Below, piece by piece: positions 48,196 through 58,326 of a stretch of DNA of 64,000 bases. The stretch covers positions 1,604,667 to 1,668,666 of the forward strand of contig KE546970.1 in NCBI GenBank assembly GCA_000442125.1, given 5' to 3'. How positions within the stretch are numbered: position 1 is the stretch's first letter; every line of letters begins with the position of its first letter. The stretch comes from Opeltia flavorubescens (lineage: Eukaryota > Ascomycota > Lecanoromycetes > Teloschistales > Teloschistaceae). A program made the translations under genes and the position numbers. Under the pieces are notes generated by a model. That model saw nothing but the letters and a program-made list of their open reading frames with translations. It was not told the origin of the DNA and made no database searches.

Positions 48196-48631
48196 TCAGT
48201 CCCTGAGACTATGCAAAAAGTCATGGTATGTTACGGCGGCCCAGGTTGAGTATTTCCAAGTCAACCTCTCCATCCCACGCAAGAATTGTTGATAATACTG
48301 CTCATACTCGGGGGTTTTCTCTTCTTGTTCATTGAAAAAACTCTCCCGTTCCAAGAGGTCCCGACCGAGATTACTCATGGCTTCACATCTTTCTTCGGTT
48401 GCAATAATATGCTGATTAAGATGAGAGGTATCCAAGTAAGGTCCTAGCTGCTACATTCAACTTTTTGGAATTATGGATAAAGAACACAAAACGTACTGAT
48501 TTGACGGGATTGAGTCCGTAATTGCTGTAATTATCTTCAACATGACGGATCCTATCTACCTGTGAGGAAAATGTTACTTGCGTGTGCAGGGAACATGTAT
48601 TGGAGCAATGTGTCAGTACCTTACTAATCAT
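48196..48631 (-). CDS. helical-array member 1, three-exon model (about 108 aa)
   Basis: Exons 48620..48631, 48497..48559 and 48196..48447 are joined in phase 0 by GTACTG...CACAG and GTACGT...GTAG/CAG introns. The frame is open further upstream of 48631, so the start is uncertain. The last exon carries the family outline: RDLLERESFFNEQEEK, then YEQYYQQFLRGMERLTW. This is an Arg-anchored helix, an aromatic pair and a [FY]Y-containing second helix, as in the members at 49-56 kb. No signal peptide seen. Function unknown. Confidence 0.42.
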
Positions 48632-49141
48632 TGTGTGCAGGATGTAAGCGAAGGAACCTCGGTCGTTGCCCAAAAGCTGGACTATCGAGATACGTAAGAT
48701 ACCGTAGTATCAAAGGCTTGCTGATTACTGAGATGCCGATGACGTATCAGGAAGAACCACTGTCGTCGCTGCTATCGGCTTGCACTACTGCCAAATTCGG
48801 AGAGTCGGCTCTCGAGGTACCGGTTTGACGCTGAAGCTGGTGAAGAGATTCACACCGGGCTTAAGCGTGATCAAGCATCACGACGAGCCGTATGACGGTA
48901 AAGGCAGAGTAGGTTGAGCTTACAAATCTCAGAAGGAGACCCTGATGACGTATGTGAGTTGAAAAGCAACAATTTTAAAGTCAATCCTCATGACCTAAAA
49001 AGAAGTCTACCAACGCCGAGTAAAGTATACCAATACCGATCTCAATCCCCGAAGCTCTATTTATGGACTCCTTCAACTCGACACGTCGACTATCCATCAC
49101 GTGGATGTCCCTCCCAAAGTCTCAGTCCAGACTGTACCCCA
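48632..49141. other. no supported gene
   Basis: May hold 5' exons of the preceding minus-strand gene, since a minus frame (IVQLLGNDRGSFAYILHTM) runs in from 48690. Otherwise nothing recognisable. Confidence 0.3.
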
Positions 49142-49600
49142 TCAACCAGATTCTGGCCTCGTTCCTCTCCACGACTCTGCCTTCCGCAGATAGAGATGCT
49201 TGGTGCACGGACAAGTGTCCTGTGGATTGTCACAGGCAGGGAAATCCTTTTCTGCACTGCTTTCAAGGGACTGTGCAGCCGTGTCCTTATGCCACTGCAA
49301 TGCATCCGATAAGTGAATTGTTTCCTCTGCGATCATACCGGCGTAGAATTCTTCTGTTGTCGGATCCTCGGTCTTTTCACTTTCATCGGCGAAGAAGGTT
49401 AACCGTTGCACGAGGCGGCGGACGTAGATTTCGGATATGGTGAGTGTGGCGGCGGGTGTAGCCATCTCCTTGCCTATGTTGGACCAGTCTAGGGGTGAGG
49501 GGGGTGACTGGGACGTTAGTTGATGAACATGTTTGGGAGAGGTTGCGCAGCTTACGGGTAGGGAAGGCGGCTGTTTCTCTGTGCTGCTGCTTTGTGACAT
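49142..49600 (-). CDS. helical-array member 2, with C-terminal CxCT motif (136 aa)
   Basis: Exon 1 49556..49600 (15 codons, MSQSSSTEKQPPSLP) and exon 2 49142..49507, split by a 48-nt phase-0 intron with a CAACTAACG branch. The core reads YVRRLVQRLTFFADE, then TEEFYAGMIAEETIHLSDAL: helix, aromatic pair, second helix with FY and ET. The C-terminus has C-x6-C-x-C-T-K-H (CDNPQDTCPCTKH), shared with the 50.3-kb member and possibly metal-binding. Similar length and exon plan to its neighbours mark it as a tandem paralogue. Function unknown. Confidence 0.65.
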   Translation of the reverse strand: MSQSSSTEKQPPSLPVSCATSPKHVHQLTSQSPPSPLDWSNIGKEMATPAATLTISEIYVRRLVQRLTFFADESEKTEDPTTEEFYAGMIAEETIHLSDALQWHKDTAAQSLESSAEKDFPACDNPQDTCPCTKHLYLRKAESWRGTRPESG

Positions 49601-50147
49601 GTTGACGCTGTGTGATGCTGTAGAATGTGGAACAAGTATCGATAGAAAAACGTGCCAGATACTGTTCGCAAAAGATAGTGTTGAATCTCCACTGGTATAG
49701 AAGTTGTAGAGGAGGCCAACACGAAGAAGCTGGGCGACGTGATACCAAAAGCTCTTGATATTTTCAGCTAATGAGATGCTCGATGGGATGTTCTAAGCTG
49801 ACAGCGATACAGATGTGCGAGAAGATGATGGCGAGAAAGGTGGTGCAAATACACCGCAAAATTCCCGTTGGAAGGTGGCTGCATCAGATCGCTCTTTCCA
49901 AACATTTATATCATTGGGGTTTTGGGTGGGTTTGGAGAAATCTACGGCATAGGTTACATAATGTCTCTCATTATACTATGCATCCTTGTCTTTAGTTGAA
50001 ACTATGGATGGGGAGAGGCGTCCTTCATATATCCAGATATGGGTGAGGCTAACCAGCTTACACTTGCAGTCACATTCGCGAGGAAACTTCATCGGACATC
50101 CATGTTGTGAGATTTTCGGCCAGATCTTCAATCTAGGATGGAGTTTA
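49601..50147. other. intergenic within the helical array
   Basis: Promoter side of member 2 and 3' side of member 3. Nothing else recognisable. Confidence 0.4.
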
Positions 50148-50619
50148 TTAACTAGGTCTGTGCGCTCCGTTCCCTAAAAGCTTTGCCGTCCATATGAAGT
50201 CATGCCTGGTGCAAGAACAATTGTTTTCATCCTTTTCACAACCAAGATCAAAGCCATCCTGCGTAAATCTATCCAGGTAATATCCAGTCGTCGCCTCATA
50301 CCATGCCTCGGTCTTTAACAAGATGCCTCCCGTCTCTTTGACGACTCGTAGGTAGAATGGCTTCATGTTTTGATCTTTACAACTTGTACCCTCAAAAGCA
50401 AGCCGACTAAGCCGTTGTAAGACGAAAGCGTATAAATCGGGGTAATCTGAAAGTGCAGTCATAGCTAAGGCTTCATCTTTAGTCACGTAGCGCATGTCCA
50501 AGGATGGTGAGGATGACTGGAATATCAGTTTGCCACTCAAGCTCGAAGTGGAATTTGCGAAATACCTGGGACGAAGCAGAAGGCTGTTCTCCTGTGGAGT
50601 TGTCTTGTTCCGCCGCCAT
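50148..50619 (-). CDS. helical-array member 3, with C-terminal CxCT motif (140 aa)
   Basis: Exons 50566..50619 (18 codons, MAAEQDNSTGEQPSASSQ) and 50148..50516; the 49-nt intron is GTATTTCGC...ATTCCAG. The intron ends and the following SSSPSL codons are nearly identical to those of the 51.3-kb gene, so the two are recent duplicates. The core is YAFVLQRLSRLAFEG, then KPFYLRVVKETGGILL and WYEATTGYYLDRF. The tail GCEKDENNCSCTRH repeats the C-x6-C-x-C-T-[KR]-H motif of member 2. No signal peptide or membrane segment. Confidence 0.72.
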
Positions 50620-51207
50620 ATTAATCTATATTCTTGTAAGTCTTGTGTGCAGCAGTAGATTGGATAGATATTATTACTTCACTGATATAATGCGAACAAC
50701 AGGTTCTGCTGGGTCTCGTAATTAAGACCTGGACGGAGAGCGCGCGAGGAAGACAATAACGAGATTGATATTGAAGGCTTTTGTAGGTTTGGCGCTAGCC
50801 ATGTGACGTCTGGTATAATACTGTTGATATGTAACTCATCTGATGTATCAATGGTTTGAAAATCTCATGTACATGCTTGATAGGCGTTTGGTGTGAGGCA
50901 AGCCCTCTGGGAGACACTTCATTGGAGGATTTACCATCTTTACCAAAGGCATGTTCTCTTTGTCGATTTGTTGTGAAGGTCGTCAATTCAAGTGCCAATC
51001 ATGCTGGATGAGAGCTAGGCCTGAGAGTATTCCCACTATAAAACAATCATGGGATATTCGATAGATCGATTTCTCCGCTACTAGATCGATTCCACCGAGT
51101 CTATGATGGGAAAGTATCCCCCTGGTTTTCACTCCATGATGAATCCCGTCAACCAGATCGTATGTCAGCAGCCAAACCAGTATCAATCCCGCCCAATTCC
51201 ACGTCCT
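50620..51207. other. intergenic within the helical array
   Basis: No supported gene. AT-rich minus-strand frames only. Confidence 0.4.
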
Positions 51208-51699
51208 CTATGCGGCCCCCTTTAGCTGCTGAAGTTCCTCCTGAAATCGTTGCTTGAAGCTTATCAACTGCTCTTCTATCTGTTCAAAGCTCTCGAATAT
51301 GTGTTCCCAAATATCAAGATTCTTTTCATGACCCAGAATATAATCCCTCTCAGTGAGTTCGTTCATATAATCTATACTAACCGTCTTGTACCAATCTACA
51401 AGGTTGTTCCAAAGATCTAACGTCTCTTTCCAGAGCCGGAAGTAAGGTCGTCTAGTTGGGTCATCGTAGTTCTGACCCTGATGATAAAGCCATTGTAGCC
51501 GTTCTGTGACGAGAGCGATTAGACTACCGAAATTGGAGAGTATGATTATGGCTGTAGGTTCTTCATTGGTTTTGCAGGATGTGTTCAAAGATGGTGAGGA
51601 TGACTGGGATATTAGTTAACAGTCTTGCTTGAAGAGGAGTTTGCGAAATACCTGGGAAGAAGAAGGCTCATCTCCTGTGGATTGATTTGGTTCCGCCAT
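51208..51699 (-). CDS. helical-array member 4 (147 aa)
   Basis: Exons 51652..51699 (16 codons, MAEPNQSTGDEPSSSQ) and 51208..51603, with a 48-nt GTATTTCGC...ATCCCAG intron matching member 3. The core is LVTERLQWLYHQGQNYDD, then RPYFRLWKETLDLWNNLVDWY, and a long terminal helix FEQIEEQLISFKQRFQEEL. The CxCT tail of members 2 and 3 is replaced here by HEKNLDIWEHIFES, so the Cys motif has been lost or gained within the family. Most strongly helical of the set. Confidence 0.72.
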
Positions 51700-51771
51700 A
51701 TCGCTCTATTCTATTGTTAGCCTTTGATATAATGGTGGAAGTCAGCGACGTCATTACCTCTTCGAAAGGCT

Positions 51772-52077
51772 ATGGTCAAAACTTATGGCTGGACAGCTGA
51801 TAGATGCGTGCTCAAAGATTTGGACAGCAATAGCAAGGCGAAGATTCTAAGAATGTCGGTCTCGGAGGCTGTCACGGTTCTAAAGCATTGGGGTATTAAA
51901 TGTTCCACCGTTGAGTTGCAATTATCTCTGACGTCAGACGATGATGGTGGGAACGCTAAGATAATTGAACAGTCGGGATGTGATGTAAGAGTGGAGACAG
52001 CCAGTCGCCCTGCACGAATCACATGTCAATTGTTGGGCTTATTTCCTGGAAAGTATTCAAAATACACTTCACTATAA
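51772..52077 (+). CDS. doubtful small ORF (101 aa)
   Basis: An ATG-started frame divergent to member 4, 72 bp away. It includes KILRMSVSEAVTVLKHWGIK and ends GKYSKYTSL. No splice structure, family or repeat relationship supports it. It may be chance coding in a promoter region. Confidence 0.2.
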   Translation: MVKTYGWTADRCVLKDLDSNSKAKILRMSVSEAVTVLKHWGIKCSTVELQLSLTSDDDGGNAKIIEQSGCDVRVETASRPARITCQLLGLFPGKYSKYTSL

Positions 52078-52298
52078 TTGTCACAGAACAAGAATTCGAA
52101 TAAGTTTTTCATAGCTTGCGAACACGGTGGATATTTTGGGTATGATTGCGCTTCACTTCTCACATTTCGATTAAAAGATGGCCTCGTTGATAGCTTCGAT
52201 GATCACCTATCAATGCTATTGCCCTCCACAATAAGCTTTCCCATGTTATCGAAGACACGGTCATCCGATGAAGAATCCAACACTCTCTCATAGCGTTA

Positions 52299-52664
52299 TC
52301 ACTTCATCATCGCTCTTATCGCTGACTGTCTTCGCTTGACATCTTCGCCCAACATCTTCACCCACGATATCATAAGACGAGCAAGTGTCGTCGCCGTCAC
52401 CTCAAACATATGCGAATAGAACTTTCTGGATGCTAAATCTTTCCCCTCACAATATTGCGACCCAAAAAACTGGACTCGCTGTCCGAAGAATTCCCAAAAG
52501 GAGAGGAAGGCTGCAGTGGTGGGACCCAATTCCGGGATCGGGTGGTGATTTAGCACTTGGGAAGATGGCTAGAAATGTTAGCTTATTGAAACATTTATGG
52601 GGGAGATTTTGCAACTTACTTGTGAGGTGAGGGGTTGTTCTCTAGCGGTTGTGCTCTGTTCCAT
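52299..52664 (-). CDS. helical-array member 5 (104 aa)
   Basis: Exons 52620..52664 (15 codons, MEQSTTAREQPLTSQ) and 52299..52568; the 51-nt intron has an AAGCTAACA branch and TTCTAG. The core is EFFGQRVQFFGSQYCEGK, then RKFYSHMFEVTATTLARLM, directly alignable with RRVQFFQTQSLAIE of the 54.4-kb member. This gene therefore links the two halves of the array. It ends in a short basic helix. Function unknown. Confidence 0.7.
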
Positions 52665-53153
52665 CTTATCGCTGCGTTTTGAAGTGTGCTCAATATCCTA
52701 GTATATAGCGTCAGTGAGATTTGAGGCAAACAAGGAATACTTACAGTTTTCAATTGACGTGCGAGATGTGGGAGAGAAAGTCTACGAGGGGGTTGTTCTC
52801 GAGAACTTCCATACTGCTCCAAGATGGTGGATATTTACTCAAGGATTTCGTCACCCCATGACAAGAAGGGTGATGAAGATGGTTTTAGATGTTGAAAAGA
52901 TATTTCACATGCTTTTTCTTTACATGAAACAATTACGCATTACAAGATAACATGATATTCCTAGTCTTCAGATGTTGGCTCGCAACAAGCGATCAGATTA
53001 TGGATCCAAGTCAGTCGGTCCTGATTTCAGGAGATGGTCAATGGCCACCAATGGCTCTACTTGTCTCAACCACAACCTGATCTCGCCCTATCTCCCCCCT
53101 TCACCACTTCCCTCCAGTCCCATAACGTCGAAGCTTGTATTTTGGTGCAAAGA
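52665..53153. other. no supported gene
   Basis: Short frames only. A plus-strand 78-codon frame at 52714-52950 lacks any paralogue signal. Confidence 0.35.
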
Positions 53154-53390
53154 TCATGCTGCACAAAATCTAGGCTTATAAGCCTGACGACGGCCATAAC
53201 TAGCTCGCCACAGCCATATTTCCACCTTCTGAACCATGACCTTCGAGTTGTCGCTCAATGTTCGGTAAGCCTCTCGAATAGGAGCTGGATGTTCAAATGC
53301 AAGAGACTGGGTTTGGAAAAATTTTCGTCGTTCGTAGATTAAGGAGAGATAGGCTTTTCGTGTACGTACCCCAATGGGAGTATCGATATA
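53154..53390 (-). pseudogene. helical-array member 6, 5'-incomplete copy
   Basis: A minus-strand open frame ending at TGA 53154-53156 reads ERRKFFQTQSLAFEHP, then REAYRTLSDNSKVMVQKVEI. It aligns residue by residue with the 54.4-kb member (RRVQFFQTQSLAIEN). No in-frame ATG, GTG or TTG occurs before this core and no first exon is recognised. It is a fragment, or a gene whose first exon I could not place. Just upstream the frame shares YIDTP with a frame ahead of the 55.2-kb gene. Confidence 0.5.
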
Positions 53391-54321
53391 ATCATTATAG
53401 GTGGCTATGACAAGGAATGGTCGCTGGATGTACCATCAGTGGTGGAAGTATGGCCTGTAGTTACTGTGTAACAAACCTGTGAAATTTTGGAGACTCTGTC
53501 CATAGGACCGGAACTTCTCTACTCGAGGAGGTTGTCAAGTGCTGAATTTTTGAAACTTGTCACCGTACGATCATTGCCTGAAGAGCAAGGAGAGGGAGGA
53601 AGAAGTGAAGGAAGTAAGAGGGATTTGTATCAACTTCAACGTCTATGTGATGAAATCCTATGTTTTGAACCAAAATTCATCACGGATCCAATTGTTCGCC
53701 GAGCCACACTGGGTTCGGAGATGGCAATGTGACGACCAATACATCATATCCTTAAATAAAGCGCGCATTGGATCGGCTTGCATATGACTTCCCTCAAGAG
53801 TAGCATACGTTCAAAGCCAAGCTTTCCAGTGGCCGCAAAGAATTCGGAGTTTGCATGTCGTTGAAAACCTCTGGCCAATATCCCCTAGCTTTGCTTCTTA
53901 CCCGGCCCCACGCTGCAGCAACAGAATACTGGTATGGCATTTTTCATTGCTGTGAGCCAGATTGGTGTTTGGCGCAGATACAGTGGCCGTCTGATAGGCG
54001 TAGTGTTGGGTAGTATGTAGATTGAATTAATTTCCGACAGAAGATGATGAAGAAGGTGGAAGAGCTGCGACACACTCGATGCAGGACTTGAGATGCCGAT
54101 GACTAGAGGAGTATTGTGAGCGATGGCGTGAGGATTCAAAATCTACTTCGTCTAATTGACAGCTAAGATTAATTCAATATCTCCAGAGTCATAGACCAGG
54201 CAGGTGTTGATTTCTGAGCTGCTTGATCCACCAAAATCCGCCCATTCCATGTTCTGCTCTAATTTGTATTACATTAGACTTTGTTGCGCTTATCTTGCCC
54301 ATTGGAGAGAAGTCCATAGCC
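53391..54321. other. no supported gene
   Basis: Frames at 53487-53732 (+) and 53885-54139 (-) lack motifs. The region may contain decayed array copies too diverged to see. Confidence 0.35.
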
Positions 54322-54600
54322 TCAATCAAGAATCACACCATAGTCCATACTACCATCCCAATCTTCGGGATGCTCTGCCGCCCAAAGCCATTCATCCAGC
54401 TTACCAAATTGGCCTCTGATCTTTTCGAGTACCGCTCCTGCATCGTCGCTCAATCGCTCATAATACTCCTTTACCAACTGTGAATTCTCGATAGCAAGTG
54501 ATTGAGTTTGGAAGAATTGTACTCGTCGTTTGAATAGGATGCGGTACCCGTAGCGAAGTCTCCAATATTGAAGATACTCTCGTTGTGTGTGTTCCGACAT
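54322..54600 (-). CDS. helical-array member 7 (92 aa)
   Basis: Start taken at ATG 54598-54600 (MSEHTQREYLQYWRLRYGYR). The frame is open upstream but no typical short first exon is seen there. The core LFKRRVQFFQTQSLAIEN, then LVKEYYERLSDDAGAVLEK, is the clearest example of the family signature. It is followed by FGKLDEWLWAAEHPEDW. Either this copy lost the 15-codon first exon or transcription starts inside. Confidence 0.6.
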   Translation of the reverse strand: MSEHTQREYLQYWRLRYGYRILFKRRVQFFQTQSLAIENSQLVKEYYERLSDDAGAVLEKIRGQFGKLDEWLWAAEHPEDWDGSMDYGVILD

Positions 54601-55101
54601 AACGTTTGGCACCGTTGTTCTTTCCGAAGTTAGCGAGGTGAGCAATTGTCGCGTTATCTTGGCCTACTTTTGGGCTTTGGTGCGCAATGAGCAAACGATT
54701 ATGTTGGGATAGGTCCACGGTAGATTAGCTTTTAAATCCTTCGGTCGTTGATCAAGTGCTTCTGGTCGAGAGATTTGGTCATTTCGATGTAGTTAGTGAA
54801 GCGAATTCACTGCTCCCGTGAAAGAAGTATTCACGCTTGATTTTACATGATTTCCATTGGCCAGTTTGTTTTGGGTGTCGGTAATGATCGGGATTCTGCC
54901 GCTTAGATCGGCACGATATCCGGCGAGAGAGAATTTGTCATTACAAGGTGAGTCAGAATATGTCTGAAAGGGATAAAGTTGATTTGGATTGCCACCGCCA
55001 ATGCGACCAATTCCGCGACTTCGATCATAAAATCAAAGCAAAGTCCAAAAAATCCCGAGCCGAACATCCTTATCAGCGGGGCCTCTCGCCTCCCAAAGCA
55101 G
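54601..55101. other. intergenic within the helical array
   Basis: No supported gene. Confidence 0.4.
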
Positions 55102-55390
55102 TCATTTCCTCTTCAGAGATGGCGTGTCCATCTCTCTAATGAGTATCTCAGTTTCTTTACTCATTCGATGATAGGCTTGTCTATTTTGCTCCGTGTTCCT
55201 GGTGAACAGAGAGTGGACGTGGAAATAATAGGCTCGTCTCCTGAGTAGTGTGAGGAGATCGTTGCGAGCATCATAGGTGTTATATATGGTCTGCACAGGT
55301 ATCAGCTGAAGAATATTTTCTTAGTGAGTTCTTAAAATTACTTACCTGACGTTGAAGAGGGGGTGCTTCCCGGTCTTTGTGTTTATTCAT
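55102..55390 (-). CDS. helical-array member 8 (82 aa)
   Basis: Exons 55346..55390 (15 codons, MNKHKDREAPPLQRQ) and 55102..55305, with a 40-nt phase-0 intron (GTAAGT...CTTCAG), one of the shortest in the window. The core is LTLLRRRAYYFHVHSLFTRN, then RQAYHRMSKETEILI, ending with a basic LKRK. First-exon length, intron phase and core match members 2-5. The smallest member with both exons. Confidence 0.65.
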
Positions 55391-56283
55391 CGTGGTTTCG
55401 TTGTGCCTTGTTTCGTTGTAAGCCAGAAGGGGAAAACGATTGGCGGGAAATGTCTGTTTGCTATTTTTTCCCTTAACATTTCAAAAGAATCTTGGGATTC
55501 CAGGTCCTGGTATGGGGTGTCGATATAATTGATTTGGATGGAATAAGAGTAAAGGAACTTGAAGTACGCCATTCCATCGTATCAAGCTAATGTAGATCAA
55601 ACTTCATACATCTGAGGCAATTTGCTCTCATTGTCCAGAGAATTGTTGAGCATCCGGATCGGCGGTGGGTCCTTACTGCCGAGAGACTGAGCAAGTAAGA
55701 GGTTTTTTTGCGTTGTTTGACGATGGACTTGGCAGAGGGTTGGTTGAGAATGCTGATTGCGAGGATTTTGTATCCTACTTTTGATGGGAGGAGTTTCACT
55801 GCCACGTGGTTATGTTCTTGTATTGTCGTGTCGAGGTGTTTTTTCTTTGCTCTGACCTGACGGGGAAACTATGGCGACTGAACAGGTAATAAGATCTGGT
55901 GTTCCATTGAGTGGCATATCACACGGTGGAAGATCAAATTCCTTTGTGACGAGGGCTTTGTGTGGCTTGAGCAAGTCTAGTAAACTCGAGCTCATTTTTT
56001 CAATCCAAACAAATTATTCATGCTTTACTTGCTCTGCGCGTTATTGTACAATGCCCCGTACCCTACTCGACTTCAGCTATTCGGTTTTTTTTGCTGCTTG
56101 GAATGGAGTGGAACAGAGTTCCCGGGGGACCATATGTGATTACAAAGGGAGTTAAGATATACTTCAAAAGGGAGATTTTGAATTGGTTTATTGATTTGTC
56201 CCTGCCTCTGCGACTAACCTTCACAAATCAAATCAAAATCGAGGGTCCAAGCTAGAAGTCCAAGCAGCGAGACCGTTCGCTGC
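55391..56283. other. no supported gene
   Basis: A minus frame from ATG 55572 (MAYFKFLYSYSIQINYIDTP) runs toward member 8 and may be an upstream exon or ORF. A frame at 55587-55805 (-) is unconvincing. Confidence 0.3.
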
Positions 56284-56649
56284 CTAACGCCACGTCTTGC
56301 GTCCCACAACATAATCTTCTACCTTTCTGTAAAACGCGGCCGTATCTCTATTCAGTTGGCGATAGTGCTCTTGAATTGCCCGAGGGTTTCCATCTGCAAG
56401 AGATTGGGCATGGAAATATTCGATTCGTTGGACGAATAGTATGAGGAATGCGCTGCGAGCTCGAAGTTCTAATAATCTTCTCTGCTTAGTCATTAGTGTG
56501 AGACTCTCTCCATATTTGAATTTGGCGGATTGCCTGTACCCCAAGAGAGGGCCGCCCTTGTTTTCTGTGATCGTCCATCGTGGGGTCCATCTGCCTTGCT
56601 CCGATTCCATGTTAGAGTGGTAGAAGGATGGTTGGTGCGCGGAGTACAT
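56284..56649 (-). CDS. helical-array member 9 (121 aa)
   Basis: A single frame from ATG 56647-56649. The core ILFVQRIEYFHAQSLADGN, then IQEHYRQLNRDTAAFYRKVE, matches members 7 and 8 closely. GTAAATG..TCTAACATGG..GGCAG signals around the start suggest an intron whose removal would give a different N-terminus, but the resulting frame could not be made to fit. The N-terminal 40 residues are therefore uncertain. It is the last recognised member of the minus-strand array. Confidence 0.6.
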   Translation of the reverse strand: MYSAHQPSFYHSNMESEQGRWTPRWTITENKGGPLLGYRQSAKFKYGESLTLMTKQRRLLELRARSAFLILFVQRIEYFHAQSLADGNPRAIQEHYRQLNRDTAAFYRKVEDYVVGRKTWR

Positions 56650-57090
56650 TTACCTTGTGGTATGCTGACTGTATTATGCAGGAAATTCTCTGATAGAATT
56701 GAGTGACGCATTGAAATGACTACGTTTCGACTGTCAAATAAGCGAGGCGTCAAAGGAAATTAAGCGCTTTAATAGTGAAGGAGACCCGTACTTCGAGAGG
56801 GAACAGTGCTATTACTTCAGAGTTTATGGGTATTGGTAACATAGCATTGTTGATTTGTTTTCTGGGAGAAGAGTGCGAGAAAAAGTCCTTGGGGCAAGAT
56901 TGTAAGTCACTTAAGTGCATTACGTGATTGGTAATTTCTCTATCTTGAGATTGATTTCATTTTGGGTACTCGTCTATCAAGTATTCAACCTGGCACATCA
57001 TGACCACCAACGACCTGAACCTGTATGATGGTTCCCTTCCCCTCCAAGCATCCCGATATTATTGACATGATGTGATTGCCGCAGAACCCT
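56650..57090. other. boundary spacer between the helical array and the duplicated-module gene
   Basis: No supported gene. Could hold a first exon for member 9. Confidence 0.35.
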
Positions 57091-58326
57091 TCAATGAATG
57101 TTCGAGCTCGAATGGGTACAGCCATTTTGACTTCCTCCAAACACATTGCAGCTCGAGAACCTACATCCATCCAGTGCGCAATCCCTTAGGGTGCAGCTGG
57201 AAAGGCGACTTTCAGTTGCCTTAGAGTTTGAGAGATTACTGCTCGATACTCTACAGTCACTGAGCGTTAAATCGGAGCCGTTGCAGCTTGAAATTCTGCA
57301 ATCGATGTATGTAGTACCAGCTTTGAGATTCGAGCTCGAAAAGTTTTGATTGTTGTACGTCTGCGATGACTGCGACGAAGATTTTGTCGTGCTGTGATCG
57401 TTCTTGAACGATGTTTCCGAGGAAAAGGGCGGTGGTGAAGGTGCGTTAGTTCTTGGTGTATATTTAAAACCCCCTCCCCCTGAAAAATCAAAAGTGCCGC
57501 CGAGACCGACATTCCCAAAATTCCCTGCTTTGAACTTCTTCACGCCATTTTGCGTGTACCACATCCCCTCGCTGGTGAACTTGACGCGCTCGTAGTCTCC
57601 AGATGGGAGATCCTCACACTTGCCGGAACTCTTGGAGCCAGATCCGATGGATTCATCTACACCTATGCGAATGCCTCCGTAATTAGGACCTGAGAATGTA
57701 CCGCTGATCGTGTTTCGGCCATCCGAGGATTTCGTGGTGAAGGTTTTGTGGTACGGATCGTGTGCGCTAGGGGGACTATCGGCACCGCTATCATGACTTA
57801 GAGGGCTTGCGGGGCGGTTAGTTGTTGTTGGTGTAAGGATGGGCTTCTCAGCCTCGCTATCTGCTATTGTGGGAGTCGAACAACGCGATGCTGAGGGCCG
57901 GGTGTTGTCCTTGCTGGGTTTGAATTTCCTCACGCCATTCTGCGTGTACCATACTCCGTCGTGCCTATACTCGACACTCTCATAGCTTCCGGGAGGGAGA
58001 CCTCCAAAACTCATAGAAGATCCACCGGTGTTCATCTGACCCGAGTTGAACCCTCCGTAGTTGGCACCGGAGAAAGTCGAGCGAACCGTATTTTGTCCAT
58101 CCGAGGAGTGAGTGGTGAAGGTATGAGTTTGTGTACTATGGGGACTATCGGCACCGCTGTCAAGATCTGAAGGACTCGCCGAGCGATTTGTCGTCGTTGG
58201 TGTGAGGATGGGCATCTCAGCCTCGCTATCTGCTATTGTCGGAGTCGAACACCGCGATGCTGAGAACTGGAGCTCATGGGTAGGAGTAGCAGAGCTCGCG
58301 TCGGCTTTCTCTCCATTATGAGACAT
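57091..58326 (-). CDS. internally duplicated protein with Cys/Ser-rich repeat tail (411 aa)
   Basis: Start at ATG 58324-58326 (MSHNGEKADASSATP); the frame is open slightly upstream only with a non-ATG codon. Residues about 24-135 and 145-265 are duplicates, each with SRCSTPTIADSEAE, SSDG.NT, TFSG.NYGG, LP.G.YE.V and G.WYTQNGV.KFK. The copies are nearly identical at DNA level over 57835-57900 and 58196-58262. A Gly/Phe/Pro linker follows. Residues about 335-411 are a short-period Cys/Ser repeat (DCRISSCN.., DCRVSSSN.., SRLSSCT.., GCRFSSCN..), resembling pentapeptide/beta-helix proteins. No signal peptide. Function unknown. Confidence 0.75.
   Translation of the reverse strand: MSHNGEKADASSATPTHELQFSASRCSTPTIADSEAEMPILTPTTTNRSASPSDLDSGADSPHSTQTHTFTTHSSDGQNTVRSTFSGANYGGFNSGQMNTGGSSMSFGGLPPGSYESVEYRHDGVWYTQNGVRKFKPSKDNTRPSASRCSTPTIADSEAEKPILTPTTTNRPASPLSHDSGADSPPSAHDPYHKTFTTKSSDGRNTISGTFSGPNYGGIRIGVDESIGSGSKSSGKCEDLPSGDYERVKFTSEGMWYTQNGVKKFKAGNFGNVGLGGTFDFSGGGGFKYTPRTNAPSPPPFSSETSFKNDHSTTKSSSQSSQTYNNQNFSSSNLKAGTTYIDCRISSCNGSDLTLSDCRVSSSNLSNSKATESRLSSCTLRDCALDGCRFSSCNVFGGSQNGCTHSSSNIH

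Noticed and set aside
47520-48224. Minus-strand 234-codon frame with His/Pro-rich stretch
   Set aside because: It is largely antisense to the 47.5-kb microprotein and to ATG-repeat DNA, and its composition is that of a shadow frame.
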